64,000 nucleotides of DNA from Phoronis australis (lineage: Eukaryota; Phoronida; Phoronidae), in NCBI GenBank assembly GCA_002633005.1, contig NMRA01000067.1, positions 1,080,980 to 1,144,979 of the forward strand. The letters are read 5' to 3'. Positions 13,201-24,231 of this stretch are shown here, in pieces. The position numbers were made by a program, and so were the translations under genes. Every line of letters begins with the position of its first letter. Position 1 is the first letter of the stretch. Under the pieces are notes generated by a model. It made no database searches. It had not been told where the DNA came from and saw nothing but the letters and a program-made list of their open reading frames with translations.

Positions 13201-16200
13201 ACCAGCTACTCCATTAGACATGGGATCACAGTCCATAGACTCTCCTGTGGTGAGTTTACAGCCTACATATTCCATGTCCATAGTGTCTGACTGTTGACTA
13301 ATACTGTCCATTTGGACGTCTGTGTCTAGGCTTTCTGATCGCTTATCAATATCCATTTGAAGAGATTCACTGTCAGTGTCCATTTTCTCATTCATACTTG
13401 TTGCATCCATCTGGACTAATGAACATGTACTACTACTTGGTGTAACTACGCACTCAGATTCTGCCTTTATCGCCTTCAGAGAGGTAAATGGTTTTGAACT
13501 GGGAAGTTCACAAAACCTAATATCATTACCTTCAGTTGTATCAGGCAACCCAGACCCGACACCAGTTTTCAAGTCAGTGCTTTGAAATTTAGAATCAAAC
13601 TCAAACTTTTCTACGTCATTAGCAAGTTCTTTCTCAGATAATCCCGGGGAATCACACCCCTTCATCAACAACTCCTGTCTATTTCTTCCTGCCACAGTAT
13701 CCATGGCAACGTAACCACTATTGTCTTGTTCATTCAATACCACAGTTCCTCTACCATAAGCATCTTCATCCACTTGCGAACACATTACATCATGGCAGTC
13801 ATTCTCAACACTCTCCTTTACACTAGTTCTTTTTTCACAATCACCAGTGCTACTCTCAATGTGACTGTCATCATTTTTCTTTACCCTCGAACTCTTTCTT
13901 ACTGGTTTAGTTTTCTCGCTGTTTTTCATCAGTCGTTGACTGGCTCTGGTTGGCAGACTTGCGTTGGATGACATCTCACTGTGGTAGTCCACATCTTTCG
14001 TGAAGGAGGATGAAACCGAGTCAACATCATACGATTCGTCACTACTCGTCGCTGGAGTACTCTGCTTGAGAACCGTCTTAAGTTGCTGAAAAAGACAACA
14101 AGACAAAACAGGTGACCAGTTGTAGGGTAAGAACCAAATTTTTTCAAACAGCAGTTCATGAAAAGAACAGAATAAAGTAAACACTTTTCAGCTTATTTTT
14201 GTTTTTTCTCCACTACACTGTGTTAAGTAGGTTACACTGAAATGAAAAATTCCAAACTGACATGAAACAAGAAAGTAGAGATGAATCCACCTGTTGAGGC
14301 AATCAATGAACTCCATTATGTGGAGTTATCATGAATAATTATAAATGCAGTTATGCTACATTAAAAAGAAATCACAGGTGCACAAGAGAGGCAACAAAGC
14401 AATGCCAGTAATAGTACACTCCAGGAGGTGCAAAGCAAGTCAGTTCCTCAATAGCACCATATCTGCTACTGTTTTTGGAAGTAAAGCAGTTTCAGTGAAA
14501 ACCGTCATAGCTAAGAAAAACATTAAAACACATGTTAAACTCCTCAATCAGGCTGGTAAACTTGCCGGGTATGAGCATTGAAATTAAAGCAGTGTCTTCT
14601 GCAATGGGCCTGTAGAAGGCTTAAGTAATGTGTCAGCCTTTCTGTTCGTAGACTTTATTTCGCAAAATTCCGACACCACTGTTCCATTATCATTATCATT
14701 ATCGTTACAATTATCATTATTATTATTATATGCTACCTTTCTTTCACTATGATTCCATAAGAAGTTTGGAGGATATCGAGGCAGACAACAAAGAACACAA
14801 AAACAACAGAAAGTCCACTAGGGCACTCAATGTAGGTCAAATTCATTAGAAACAGGACCTGTGCTGTTGTCCACATGGAAGGTAGTAAGTTACTTTTCAA
14901 ATTTCACGAACATCCATCAAAGAATTTGGTAGATATCCAGACAAACATAAAGAAAAAGAAAATTGCAACTAGGAGACTCCGCAGTAGTCAGATTTGTTCC
15001 AAAATCCATGTCAGCTGAACTCTAATCTATAGAAACACATGGCAAATTTCCAGAAGATCTCTCAAGGATCCGGTATAGATCCACAGGCAATAAAATAATA
15101 ACCTGCCACAGGAAGGCGCCGCAGCAGTCAAACCATTTGAAAAATCCAAGTAATTCCCAGTAGGAAAACAAAAGTCAGTTTTCATAATGATTCTTAGTGT
15201 GATTTGGCTGACAGAGAGGCAGACTCCAATGACAAACTCAAGGATAATAAAAATGAACACAAGTTGCCATACAATGTGCAGAATCCATTCGAAAATGGGA
15301 AAGTGTTATCTTTAATAGAAACCTAAGTATTGACGTTTCATGAAACGCCGTCACAGAGTAAGACGTAAAAAATAAAATTGCCATCAGGGGGCATAATTGT
15401 AATTAGATCCATTCAAAAGTGGTCGTCATCAGATGATCCATTCCTAAAAATAGACCAGTGAAATTTAACAAAGATCCCGTAAGAAGTTTTGGAGATACAG
15501 AAAGCAGATGAGAAACAAAATTGCCATACGAAGTGCCAAAGTAGTCGAAGCCATCAGAAAATCATCGCCACCTGTGCTCTTCCCAGTAGGAACACATGCC
15601 AATTTTCATAATTATCCTTAGAGTGATTTAGCTGATAAAGAGGTGGACATCAAAAAAACTAACATGGAAACAGTAAAATTGACCATTAAGTAATGTATTC
15701 AAGGTAGAAAAAGTGGCGTCTTCTCCTCAATTGCAACCTATTTGCTAAACTTCATCAGTCTGTCAAGTCTCCAAGGTACAGATGCAAATGTAAAAAAAAT
15801 AAAATTGCCACTATGGGGCACACTAGTACTCGGATCCGTACAAAAATTTGCTTATGCCGTCCCATCCACGATAGAAACATGTTGCAAACTTTCATGAACA
15901 TCTATCACCGGATTTAGAGATACAACAGCGGACAAGGATGACCTCTTAATATACTCACGTATACATATGTGGTGCATAAGAATAAGTGCAAGAAACTAAA
16001 TGAAAACTGCCACAAGGGTGCATAGCAGTAGTGCCATCCTTTCAAACCTTGGCAAGCACATCTTCCCTTTGATGGAAACACACCAAACAAATTTCAGGAA
16101 GATAGTTCAAGCGCTTCGGTAAATATAAGGGCAGACGACACATGTCCAGACAGAAGACGGCAATATGCACCAACGTAATATTACGTAGGAGTGTGTCGGT

Positions 16201-19200
16201 TACATCTGCTTCAACCGAAACACCAAGTTCACACCAAACGATGCTACAAACCTGTCTAAGTCGACCTGGACGCTTCCTGGGAGGGGCTATAGCTTCAACT
16301 GGCTCCGATCGCCCCAAACTCTTAACCAATTTACTAGACTGTTTGACTGGTGAAGGTGACCTCGACGATTCAACTGACCTCTTAACAGGTGTCTGGAGAA
16401 ATAATCAATGCACAAATCAATGAAATGTAAAAACTGGCACTCTGTAATTAATAATTTGACTAAATACCAATTCTATTGTACTATAAAAACAGAACTACAG
16501 CCTGAAAAACACCTTACGTTTTATACCAAAGGAAAATATACATTTTATACCCCTACCAAAAGAAAATATTTGCTTGTTTTAGTTGCTCAATGTACAAGCT
16601 TTACATTGAAACAGGGCGACGCACAGGTCTAACCAAGAATGAGAAAATTTGTGGAATATGCAATACTGGTCAAATTGAAAACGAGATTATTTTTATACAT
16701 CACTGTCCTGTCCTTGGCGATGTGCAAAGAAATTTGCTGATGAATATGACAGCTAATACCAGAGTAGTTAGATTACTTCAAAGTCACGACCTTTGTGAAC
16801 TAAAAAGCGTGGCGCCATATATTTCAAGAGCATAAGTGCTTAGAGATGAAATTTTATCATTGTAAAGTTGTAATGTAAACTGTATTATGAGGCCAAGGCC
16901 TACATACAACATCTGATAAAAACTGAAATTAGGCAATTCCCTTCTTCTTATCAATGACATTTTAATCTAAATGTATTGGTCAAAATCTGGACAACTGAGT
17001 TTACTTTTAGGCAGTCCTTAAAGCCATCCGGTAAAGATGGACATGCCTAAGTCAGATTTTCAAAGTTCAGCACTATGGTTGTTCTAGTTCAACATTCCGC
17101 TTTCCAGACGAGTCAAAGTTCGACCTACTCTAGTGAAATCTCGTGGTCCGTTGGATTGACTTGAGCACGTTTCACTGCTAGCAGTTTAGTTTCCCTTTGT
17201 CTTAGCTTCATAATCCATACAATCAAATGAGAAGGCCAGTCGACAAACTGGTTAGTTTTCAACTTTCCATGATCAAGGCTCCTTTCTATAGCAAAAGTAG
17301 TTCGTTTGTCCAATTAAAAAAACAAATTTTTTGCCCGACTACAAATAGTTTTGAGTTGGGGATATATTTTTCCGTTGGTCATGCAACTTACGCGTGATCA
17401 TTAAGTGTACAAAATATCTTAAAGAACAACATAGACAGGTTTCCTTTTTCTCAAACAAACCCCTTGTTACTGACATGGTGTTGTTTCTTTGGGGTTTTCA
17501 ACGATGGGATTGGTAGGGGTCCCTGGCGATATATTCTCAGATCTGCACCACAGAATTGAGGAAAGTGCAGGTAACTGTTACAAGCATCATCAGTGCCGAG
17601 GAGATAAGCATGCTGCTCTTCTATTGGCTGAGCTTCTATAGCCTCTCGAACCGATTCTTGGTTATGCTGCAAAAAAGCATCCAAAACTCCATTATACGGT
17701 ACAGGACAAACATAATCGTACAAAATACTGTTTTCGTGTCATGATGGCCAATTCTGTTAACAGCAAAAATTAATGGTAATAACTGTTAGGGCGGCTAAAG
17801 TCTAGTTAAAGAATGACTTCAAGCCATCTTATACTGACTTTCCTGTCAATTCCTCTTCATTCTTGATCATGAAAGAGGACTACCGGTATTCTGACGATGA
17901 ATTCAGCTTCTGCAAAGCTGCCATGACGGAATTCTAGGTCAGTCACTTTGTCTGAATATTTCTGGCTTGTACTGCACACACATCAAGATAAGTCTAAACT
18001 TTCAATAAGAAAGTAACTATGATTTTCAAAGCTGACCTAAGCTCATTTTTTGATTTACGAAGGCGTTACTGCAAATATAATCTGCATACGACTTAGAACT
18101 ACTCATTAGAATGTGACCATGATTTGTGCTTTTAACAACTGTGTTTTCTCCTGTTCACAAAATAGATTCTTTGCTGAAAAACACAGAGTGAAAAACGTTC
18201 ATCAGATGTCAACAAACTGATTTGCTGACCTCAGGAAAGAATTGACAGTGAAACACCCACAGAAATGAGTCATGTCTGTACTGAATCCGTCTTTGTGAAG
18301 TCAAACTATAGTGATTTAGAACAGACATACTGAGTAACAATAACTAAGCTGGCAAGACCAGGTGATGAAGATAATTATTGTTTTAACGGATTTCTTACAA
18401 CAGTTAAGAATTTTATATATCAAACATATGGACTTGTTCTCAGAAATATTCATAACATGAAGCATCAACATTAAGAACCAAGCAAGTTACCAGACAACTA
18501 TCACATAGACCCTTCACAATCCAGACTCTTTGGTAGACCGTAAGGTCATGGAATTTCCTTTTCCTCATGGGGTTCTTCAAGCCACAAATATGGAAGAACT
18601 CGACATCCAACCCTATTTTGTCAGCTGCCTGCACAATAGAACATTAACGGTTAGCTTATTACTTCTGAACGACTGGCTATAGCAAAGCATCATGATAAAA
18701 GTTTGATCTTCACGTAACTGGAAGTAATTAAGTTCACAATAATGAAAAATTCTACCGTCAAATTGGTAAATGCAAGCTAAACTATCTCTTATTTTGTACT
18801 GACCTAAGTTAGGTTGCTGGAAAGCTAATTTAAACAAATAAGAAAAATTATTCATGAGCGACTTCACAAAATGAACTGACAAATACTGAGCTGCAGAAAA
18901 GTTGCAAGAGAAAAAGTCTGTTGGATCAATTCTTTTCTCATGTGAAAGCTGGAGCTGTCTCAGAATTTCTGGTATCCCGCAAATATACAAAATAACAAAA
19001 TATATTGGTGTTCAAATCTTTTGACCAATTATTTTCTCATGTCAAAACTAATAAGATAAACCGTCTTAGAGGAGCCTCTGATATTTCTCAACAAGAACAA
19101 AATGCCACTCAATCATCCTTTTTGTCTTCTGTTCACTCGCTAACTGTAATGCCACACTTAAACTGCTACCCCAAAAACCACCTCCGGACATGACAATGCA

Positions 19201-22200
19201 ACTAATATGTTTTAATCAATTTTCTGCGACCCATGACACATTGTGTCGAAACACAACGTGTAAGACAAGATTTTTTTTATTTATTTGTCAAATTTATCAA
19301 GTTGGTACTCTCCTTAAGAATTTGTTTGGGCTTCGGACAATTTTATAGACCATGAGGTTTTCAAACGTAATTACAGTAAGGAGGTAATTACCAGTTTAAT
19401 TTGAAACAGCAAACAATAGGAAGAGCTAATAATATGTACGGAGTGAACATAAGGCTAACATTTATAGTTAGAACACAACAGGCTGTTAATGGAATATGCA
19501 GCATTTATACTGTTAGTGATCAACTGTGACTAAAAATAATACAACAGTGAATATGATCTGCCAATCAATACACCTACTTCCTGAAGATTGGTCCGGTCCA
19601 TGTTAAGATGCTTGTACCAAACGTTCAGTCGACTTCTTAACCTGTCCTCCCACACTTTGTATGGCATTGGGGGTTTCTGATTTAGCCTGAAAATGGTCAA
19701 TTCAAATTATATCCAGGATTCAATAGAATCATTTCCTCCAACCACTTAGCCTGAGCTTAGAGAGCGGGAAACTATGTAGCGACTAGTTTGTGAAGATTCC
19801 ACCACAGTCTCACAAATGGGGTTGTGATTACAGGCAGTACGAAGTACAGAAGAATAACAACTTTAGGTTATGTAGGACCCTATCTAAGTGTCCGAGTTTG
19901 ATTAACTTTCAATTGGAACATCATATCCCAGAAATGGATGATCAGATTAGTATGATATCAGACAACATGATTTATGGATTGCTCTCCAAAATGCTACAAG
20001 GAATTGCTTTTAAAATGTTCTACTTTTGTACGAGGGGGCCATCAAAAATAGAATTTTCATACAAAAACTCTCGTAGTTAAGTTACCAGTGAGTTAGAACT
20101 CAACTTCTATAGGACTTCCATTTTCACAAAACATATCATTTACTTTTTAGAGTTAAATCATGTAGTTTTGTAGAGATTTGACTGAATACACAGACTTCTC
20201 AATAGGGTCCAGCATAACCTTAATTACATCCAGTGTGACACCACTGTAAGACTGTCAAGATGGCTTTGACCACCAATTCCGGTAAACTAATACAAACATG
20301 TGTGAGACATCGTAACACCTGCTGATCCAACTAACAGTAAACAACCAAAGCCATGCACTCTACCAGGAGAAGTCCTATATGCTTTACAATACCTTGTGCG
20401 CTGGTACGGTGTGCTGAGTAAAGACGTCATCAGTCGACTCATTACAGATGTCTCCCGTGGCAACAGGAAGCTCAATTCTAACTCATGCTGCACAACTTCA
20501 CCCAGATTCAGGGCCTGATTGGCCACAAATAGGAAGTGGCCAATCTGAGGCAGCTGCAATAGTTTGAAAGGAAACCTCGTCTTGCTAGAAATCTGACTTA
20601 TGTAAAAAATAATTTTTGACTTTAGACCACTTACTGAAGTTGATACCACACTTGTTGCCTACTCATAGAGGTGATCTCTGAGCTTGGAAAGAAATGAAAA
20701 CATTTGTACTATAGTTTGAGACCAGGCTCAACAAATACATAATGTAACATGGCTTTATAACTGCGTGAGCTTCAAAAATCTAGTCAAAATCTCATCATTG
20801 CCATGATTTTGTCAGAGTTATCTGTAAACTGAGAAATTATTAACAGAATTTCACCAATTTTCCAACGAGACATGGTTGTCAAACATTAGAAACTAGAGTA
20901 ATGTACGTAACAGTGTATACCTCCCACATGGCCTTTATATATTCCCTTTGATCAGCGTACACACCCTCCTCCCATTCCTGTAGCTCTAGGAGGTAAGCCT
21001 CTTGTTCCTTACGTCTCTCCAAGATGTGCTGACGCCGAAGCTCCTTCTCGCGTTCTCGTTCTTCAAGGCGTAACTGGTTGAGCAACGCGGATGAACTGTG
21101 AGGCGCAAGGCTGCGGCCACTGCGTCGACGGTAACCTGAAGTGAGGGGAGCACTACCAGTAATATTTCCAAGAGACCACAGACTCCATCCATAAAGCAAT
21201 GGAATATGCCATTTTTCCAGAAACTTACGTGCATGAGATTCCAACATCATTTAAGATGGTAAAGATATTTAACTCCCACTTATTAGACTTAACAACACAG
21301 TGCTAATAATCACCATCAACCTTCATTACAATAGGGACTCCAACCACTAACTCTGAACTGTGTGGGTCAAATACAGGTCAGCTGGTAATACTGGGGAATC
21401 ATAGTGAAACTCCCATCAGTTAGATGCAACCGGACCAACAGATTTTATAGTAGGAGTCAGGCCAATCCAACTTATGTGAAGGCCCAACGGCAGAAATTAG
21501 CATAATTGTAGTGGGTAACTTTATCAGAGTTAATTGGGAAGACAACTTAATACATATACGTCCACCATCGGCGAATTTTACTGCATACCTTTCACGGTGG
21601 TTGTCATTTTGTTATATGTGAAACTCATCAGTAAGTTGATTTATAGGCAAAATCCTCGGTACTTACTTAACAGTACAAGATTTCTTTTCAGATTGTCATA
21701 CTATTCTAATTCTTTTACAACAACACAAGCCAAAAACAGCTGCTTATCTAGAAAGTGCAGCTAAACACTGAGTAAAACTATGTAAACAACATTTACAGTT
21801 CAATAAAAATACCTTCTGGTTCTGCTGATGGCTTTCCAGATGTAGCCTCAATGCTGGTTTTTTCTCGCAGTTCCCTAAAAACAGATTTTCAAACGAACTT
21901 ACTTTAACGCTCATTAAACTAGTTTGAAAATGAAGCGCAACAACTGTAAGGCAACAGAATACCTCAATTACCAAGGGTTATGTTTCTCAAACTATTCATT
22001 AAAATACTGATCATGAGGAACCAGACAACATATTCTTCAAATCGCTGATGATCACAAAAATGTTTTTGGTATTCACTGAGATTGGCCTAACTTCCACAGT
22101 CCGTCAATACTTTAAGTGACTGAGAACACCATATGCTATATTGTATATGCTACAAAAGTCTTGTTTTCTGTCAAGACACTTCAGCTTGACAACTTGACTG

Positions 22201-23476
22201 TCTCAAAGTCTTCTGTAATTTCACATAACGCTCAACTCATTTTACTACCAAGATCTCGAGTTTAAGAAAACTAATAAGGAACCACGCAATGCACTTTAAC
22301 ACTGCTGACTTTGAAATTATTCCGACCAACTCTTGAAGAAGTAGTTAAATTAACCTTGAAAGCAATGCCAGTTTTTGTTCTAGAACAATTTCTAGTTTCT
22401 GCCCACGCTTTGAAACAACGTGATCTGGACCGTTATAACGATAACAGTTCTCCACCATGAGTCGAATATCCCCAACAAGCTGTGTGATAGTCTCGTACTC
22501 TTCACCAAAAAACTTGTCCTTCACTGAAAAGGAAAAGAAACCAATGTGGCAATTAATGGAAGATCTGCTACCAAGGCAAGCACACGTGTGTTCCATCAAA
22601 TAAGCAAAATTTTGATTCAGCTGATCACTCAGTGTTATAAACTTGGCCTCTCATGGCGACCATGCTTGGCACATGACCTCATGTGGTAAGCCAAATTGTA
22701 GAGCTTGGTCTGATGGCTCAATGAACTGTCAGTTGTTTTCGAAGCCCGAAAGCACCTCTAATTAGACTACGGAACGATTCAAGACCAATTTCATCAATGT
22801 TAACAGTTTGATCCAAAAGTTGTTTTTTTGTAATGGAAGACATTTAATAGCTACTTTCGATTTTGAAGGAAAAACACATCATAAGATTAAAAAAACTAAC
22901 AAAAGAACAAATATCGAATTACCGTACAAAATAATAGAGTTAAATAATTAGGTCATTATGCAAATAAAGGGAATTCCGAGGGAATGCCCATCTCAACATG
23001 CACCAAACTTTTTCGTAAAACATGCGAGAGAATTTGAAAAACATCAGTTTTATTTGCTTGGCACCTGCTCTATAGATATTCAATCAATGCTTACTTTTCT
23101 TGAGCCACATGGGCTGTTTTATTTTTTCCGTGTAGTCTCCCAGTTCTTCAGTGTCAATGGGGTCCAAAAATGGCCAATTCACAGACTTGTTTTGGTCGGA
23201 CATTATCTCTTTTAGAATTCTGTAACCTTGTTGTAACTCGTAGGTCGGCAGCGGTGGGCTTTTTTGAACACGCTTGTTTTCTTCCATGTCGTTGTCGGCA
23301 ACTTGTGTATCGGGTGAACTTGGATCAGCTGATTGTGGTGTTTCCCCGTTTTCAACCACCGGTTCAACAGTTGGCAGAGACGAACTGGAGAGTTCAGCTG
23401 AATCGACATCGCGCCCTGCAACGTCGACGTTAGTCTCAAATTCGACGATGCTGCTTTGCTCTGTATCATCTGCCAT
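2626..23476 (-). CDS. BRD10: Bromodomain-containing protein 10 (KIAA2026-like), 18 exons
   Basis: Exons, 5' to 3': 23476-23095, 22523-22355, 21874-21813, 21135-20921, 20553-20393, 19686-19578, 18628-18491, 17666-17475, 16392-16252, 14085-12820, 12339-12184, 11586-11470, 10598-10428, 10208-8918, 6803-6676, 6377-6170, 4970-4780, 4161-2626. All junctions are GT-AG, keep phase, and sum to 6,633 nt (2,210 residues), close to the human protein as I remember it. The family is a poorly studied nuclear protein with one bromodomain (acetyl-lysine reader fold) at the N-terminus and a very long Ser/Thr/Gln-rich C-terminal half. The start is taken at the ATG of MADD; an in-frame ATG lies 15 nt upstream (23491). 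The exon 8 donor is uncertain (17475, phase 0, versus 17471, which breaks phase). Assignment rests on remembered motifs such as MWE-PxIGHFL, HFPQFCGAD-RIY and LLxELxPWExKL. Confidence 0.85.
4290..4433. mobile_element. Fold-back MITE/SINE-like element in BRD10 intron 17
   Basis: The left arm (4290-4322, CCACCTATTGGCCATATCAC) is nearly the inverse of the right arm (4401-4433, ending GGCCAATAGGTGG). On the minus strand the interior carries CCTAATGAA and GGTTGGAGTCT at tRNA-like A-box and B-box spacing, so a tRNA-Arg-like origin is possible. A fragment of the same arm (TTCATTAGGTCACG) recurs near 7171. Confidence 0.55.
7524..7890. repeat. Direct duplication flanking a 144-bp insertion, with an N at the join
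   Basis: The segment 7524-7634 recurs at 7779-7890 with almost no change. Between the copies is the 144-bp repeat found again at 63.75 kb, and a single N at 7778 marks the junction. An insertion should not duplicate 110 bp of its flank, so this looks like two haplotypes (with and without the insertion) joined end to end. It lies in BRD10 intron 14 and does not affect coding. Confidence 0.7.
7635..7777. mobile_element. 144-bp dispersed repeat, copy A
   Basis: The repeat starts ACAAGAGCAACGCGGAGCG and ends TCTCCTCAATA. Its 5' part contains a perfect hairpin, CAACGC-GGA-GCGTTG. I find no difference between this copy and copy B at 63,752-63,895, so it moved or was copied recently. No ORF is present, so it is probably non-autonomous. 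Confidence 0.65.
8150..8275. repeat. Inverted repeat in BRD10 intron
   Basis: The left arm (GGCAAATGCCAAAAATGCACACCTAA) pairs with the right arm (TTAGGTGTGCATTTGCC). It has the size and form of a small fold-back element. No coding content. Confidence 0.5.
10428..16392 (-). CDS. BRD10: BRD10 exons 9-13: basic, acidic and helical middle region
   Basis: Exon 9 (16392-16252) is basic and holds an AT-hook-like PRKRPGRLR near residue 515. Exon 10 (14085-12820, 422 residues) is low-complexity and acidic, with repeated DTDSESLQMDID-type stretches around 13,250-13,400. Exon 11 (12339-12184) ends in a run of Asp/Glu. Exon 12 (11586-11470) contains VTTVEDLRSLTAKF. Exon 13 (10598-10428) contains CVQDLHKRLAFLLSELEPWE followed by Lys-rich helix. 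Exons 12-13 match a conserved pair of helices in human BRD10. All these exons are phase 0 at both ends, so skipping any of them would preserve the frame. Confidence 0.8.
10560..10915. repeat. Minisatellite derived from the 5' edge of BRD10 exon 13
   Basis: The intron/exon 13 boundary (CTTACGGGCGGGG followed by TGATCTGAGACAAT on the plus strand) is repeated with decay at about 10,665-10,710, 10,760-10,820 and 10,850-10,910, a period near 100-120 bp. Each unit carries a relic of the acceptor and of the first codons (IIPPPARKR becomes ISPTPSHKH in the first upstream copy). The real exon is the last copy, and it alone stays open through the conserved helix. Confidence 0.6.
11204..11380. mobile_element. 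MITE copy 1 (ACAAAATACCGTTTT family)
   Basis: The ends are imperfect inverted repeats: AGACAAAATACCGTTTTCC at the left and GGGTCATTTTGTCT at the right, with CTGTCATGACGGC and GCTGCCATGACAGG just inside. A second copy lies at 17,718-17,963. Confidence 0.55.
12556..12780 (+). mobile_element. tRNA-derived SINE
   Basis: A pol III A box (TGGCCTAGTGG, 12562-12572) and a perfect B box (GGTTCGAGTCC, 12606-12616) sit at tRNA spacing. The tRNA-like head is followed by about 150 bp of unrelated tail, and no clean acceptor-stem pairing closes it. It therefore reads as a SINE in a BRD10 intron, not a working tRNA gene. Confidence 0.7.
14687..14730. repeat. ATT/ATTATC microsatellite
   Basis: A run of CATTAT/CATTATT units interrupted by CGTTACAATT lies in BRD10 intron 9. 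Confidence 0.8.
14850..16050 (-). repeat. Tandem repeats of the GTGGCAATTTT family, about 145-bp period
   Basis: Units containing AAAATTGCCA recur near 15,263, 15,377, 15,520, 15,674 and 15,804. Read on the minus strand they give GGCAATTTTATTTTTTACGT followed by YTCTGT, which closely matches the plus-strand array at 33.1-34.6 kb in the TMED gene. The two arrays are thus members of one family in opposite orientation. No coding content was recognised. Confidence 0.6.
16408..16835 (+). pseudogene. Frameshifted C-terminal relic of a retroelement polymerase ORF
   Basis: The frame from 16,590 reads LYIETGRRTGLTKNEKICGIC, then EIIFIHHCP. This matches the RT-downstream pattern IExGRxxGIxRNERxCxxC...EDExHFLxxCP seen in many invertebrate retroelements. 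Upstream, another frame (16,408-16,600) carries EKHLTFY and KRKYLLVL, consistent with the preceding part of the same region after a frameshift near 16,585. It sits in BRD10 intron 8 on the opposite strand. It lacks all catalytic parts and is a dead fragment. Confidence 0.5.
17475..21874 (-). CDS. BRD10: BRD10 exons 3-8: conserved N-terminal module after the bromodomain
   Basis: Exon 3 (21874-21813) gives ELREKTSIEATSG. Exon 4 (21135-20921) is a charged helix rich in LEEREREKELRR ending in MWE. Exon 5 (20553-20393) starts LPQIGHFLFVANQALNL. Exon 6 (19686-19578) encodes PMPYKVWEDRLRSRLNVWY. Exon 7 (18628-18491) has FHDLTVYQRVWIVKGLCDSC. Exon 8 (17666-17475) has YLHFPQFCGADLRIYRQ. The same ordered blocks occur in human BRD10, which is why I am confident of the family. 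Their function is not established. The region from exon 4 to exon 7 reads as a mostly helical domain. Confidence 0.85.
17718..17963. mobile_element. MITE copy 2 (ACAAAATACCGTTTT family)
   Basis: This copy is collinear with that at 11,204-11,380: GTACAAAATACTGTTTTCG at the left, GCCATGACGGAATTC and ACTTTGTCTG at the right, with about 70 bp extra in the centre. It lies about 50 bp upstream of BRD10 exon 8 in transcript orientation, so it contributes intron sequence close to that acceptor. Confidence 0.55.
22355..23476 (-). CDS. BRD10: BRD10 exons 1-2: start codon and bromodomain
   Basis: Exon 1 (23476-23095) encodes 127 residues: an acidic Ser/Glu-rich leader, then LQQGYRILKEIM and PMWLKK, which begin the bromodomain around residue 80. 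Exon 2 (22523-22355) continues with MKDKFFGEEYETI and ENCYRYNG, the helix C/BC-loop region. The Asn of YRYN aligns with the usual acetyl-lysine-contacting asparagine, so the pocket looks intact. The exon 1 donor is AAAA|GTAAGC, and the A joins TG of exon 2 to restore a Met codon. Exon 2 ends in phase 2 (AG), and exon 3 supplies the G of an Arg codon. Confidence 0.88.
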
Positions 23477-24016
23477 GTTACCAAATAACATCAAGTTTTA
23501 CTCCGTCTCCGAATAATCAAAAATAACTAGTTTTCCAAAAAAGTTCAAAAACGTCACGGAACTTCAAAAAAGGGAATCCCAAACCCATTGTCACATTTTG
23601 CAATTAACTCGACAAAAGCAAATGAAATTTCGGCACGAGCTAACAGGCTTCAATTTTTTTTTACGAGCCAGTTCATTTCAGAATCCAAATCACAACTCAA
23701 ATGCCGTCTCATTGAAAATAAATACAACACCAAATCCATCTCGTACATTCGTGAAACATCGCACCTGAATAAAGACGAAACATGACCAATTCACACGCTT
23801 GCACCATGCTCGAATTACTGCGCTAAAAGTTATTTTCAATATTTTTACATTATAAGTGAAGAACAAAAACACGTTTGTTCGATGCAACACAATAATATAT
23901 CATATTTATGGCACAAATGTCAATAACCTGGCCAAATGACTTGAAACGGACTCTAAATTGTGGAGTATTTTGCTTATCGCCTTATCATATGCAAATTAGA
24001 GTGACTCGTTTATGTG

Positions 24017-24024
24017 TGACGTCA
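24017..24024. promoter_or_regulatory. CRE (TGACGTCA)
   Basis: A perfect 8-bp CREB/ATF consensus lies 208 bp upstream of the TMED start and 541 bp upstream of the BRD10 start. A motif match only; the site class favours proximal promoters. Confidence 0.5.
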
Positions 24025-24185
24025 GATCATAGAAGCAAAGTATTTTTTTATTTCATTATAACTTGAAATATATTTCATAATTGAAATTTCCATTTCATGT
24101 ATAAGTTTAGAACAGCTTTTAAATTAATGGGAAAAATTCAGTAGTTTCTGATATTGCTCTCCGTGAGAGGGCATAATCATCGATT

Positions 24186-24193
24186 ACTTCCGG
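24186..24193 (-). promoter_or_regulatory. ETS-type site (ACTTCCGG / CCGGAAGT)
   Basis: An exact high-affinity ETS/GABP core is found 39 bp upstream of the TMED ATG. Such sites are common at TATA-less divergent promoters and often overlap the start site. Confidence 0.5.
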
Positions 24194-24231
24194 TTTTGAA
24201 CTTTGAGAAGTTTTGACAACTTTTGGATGCT

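Larger units (their letters stand above)
23477..24231. promoter_or_regulatory. Divergent promoter between BRD10 and TMED
   Basis: Only 755 bp separate the BRD10 (minus) and TMED (plus) start codons, so both 5' UTRs and promoters must fit here unless untranslated exons lie elsewhere. The interval holds a palindromic CRE (24017-24024) and an ETS-type site (24186-24193). No TATA box at a sensible position stands out. Shared control of a housekeeping pair is the natural reading, but it is inference. Confidence 0.6.
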
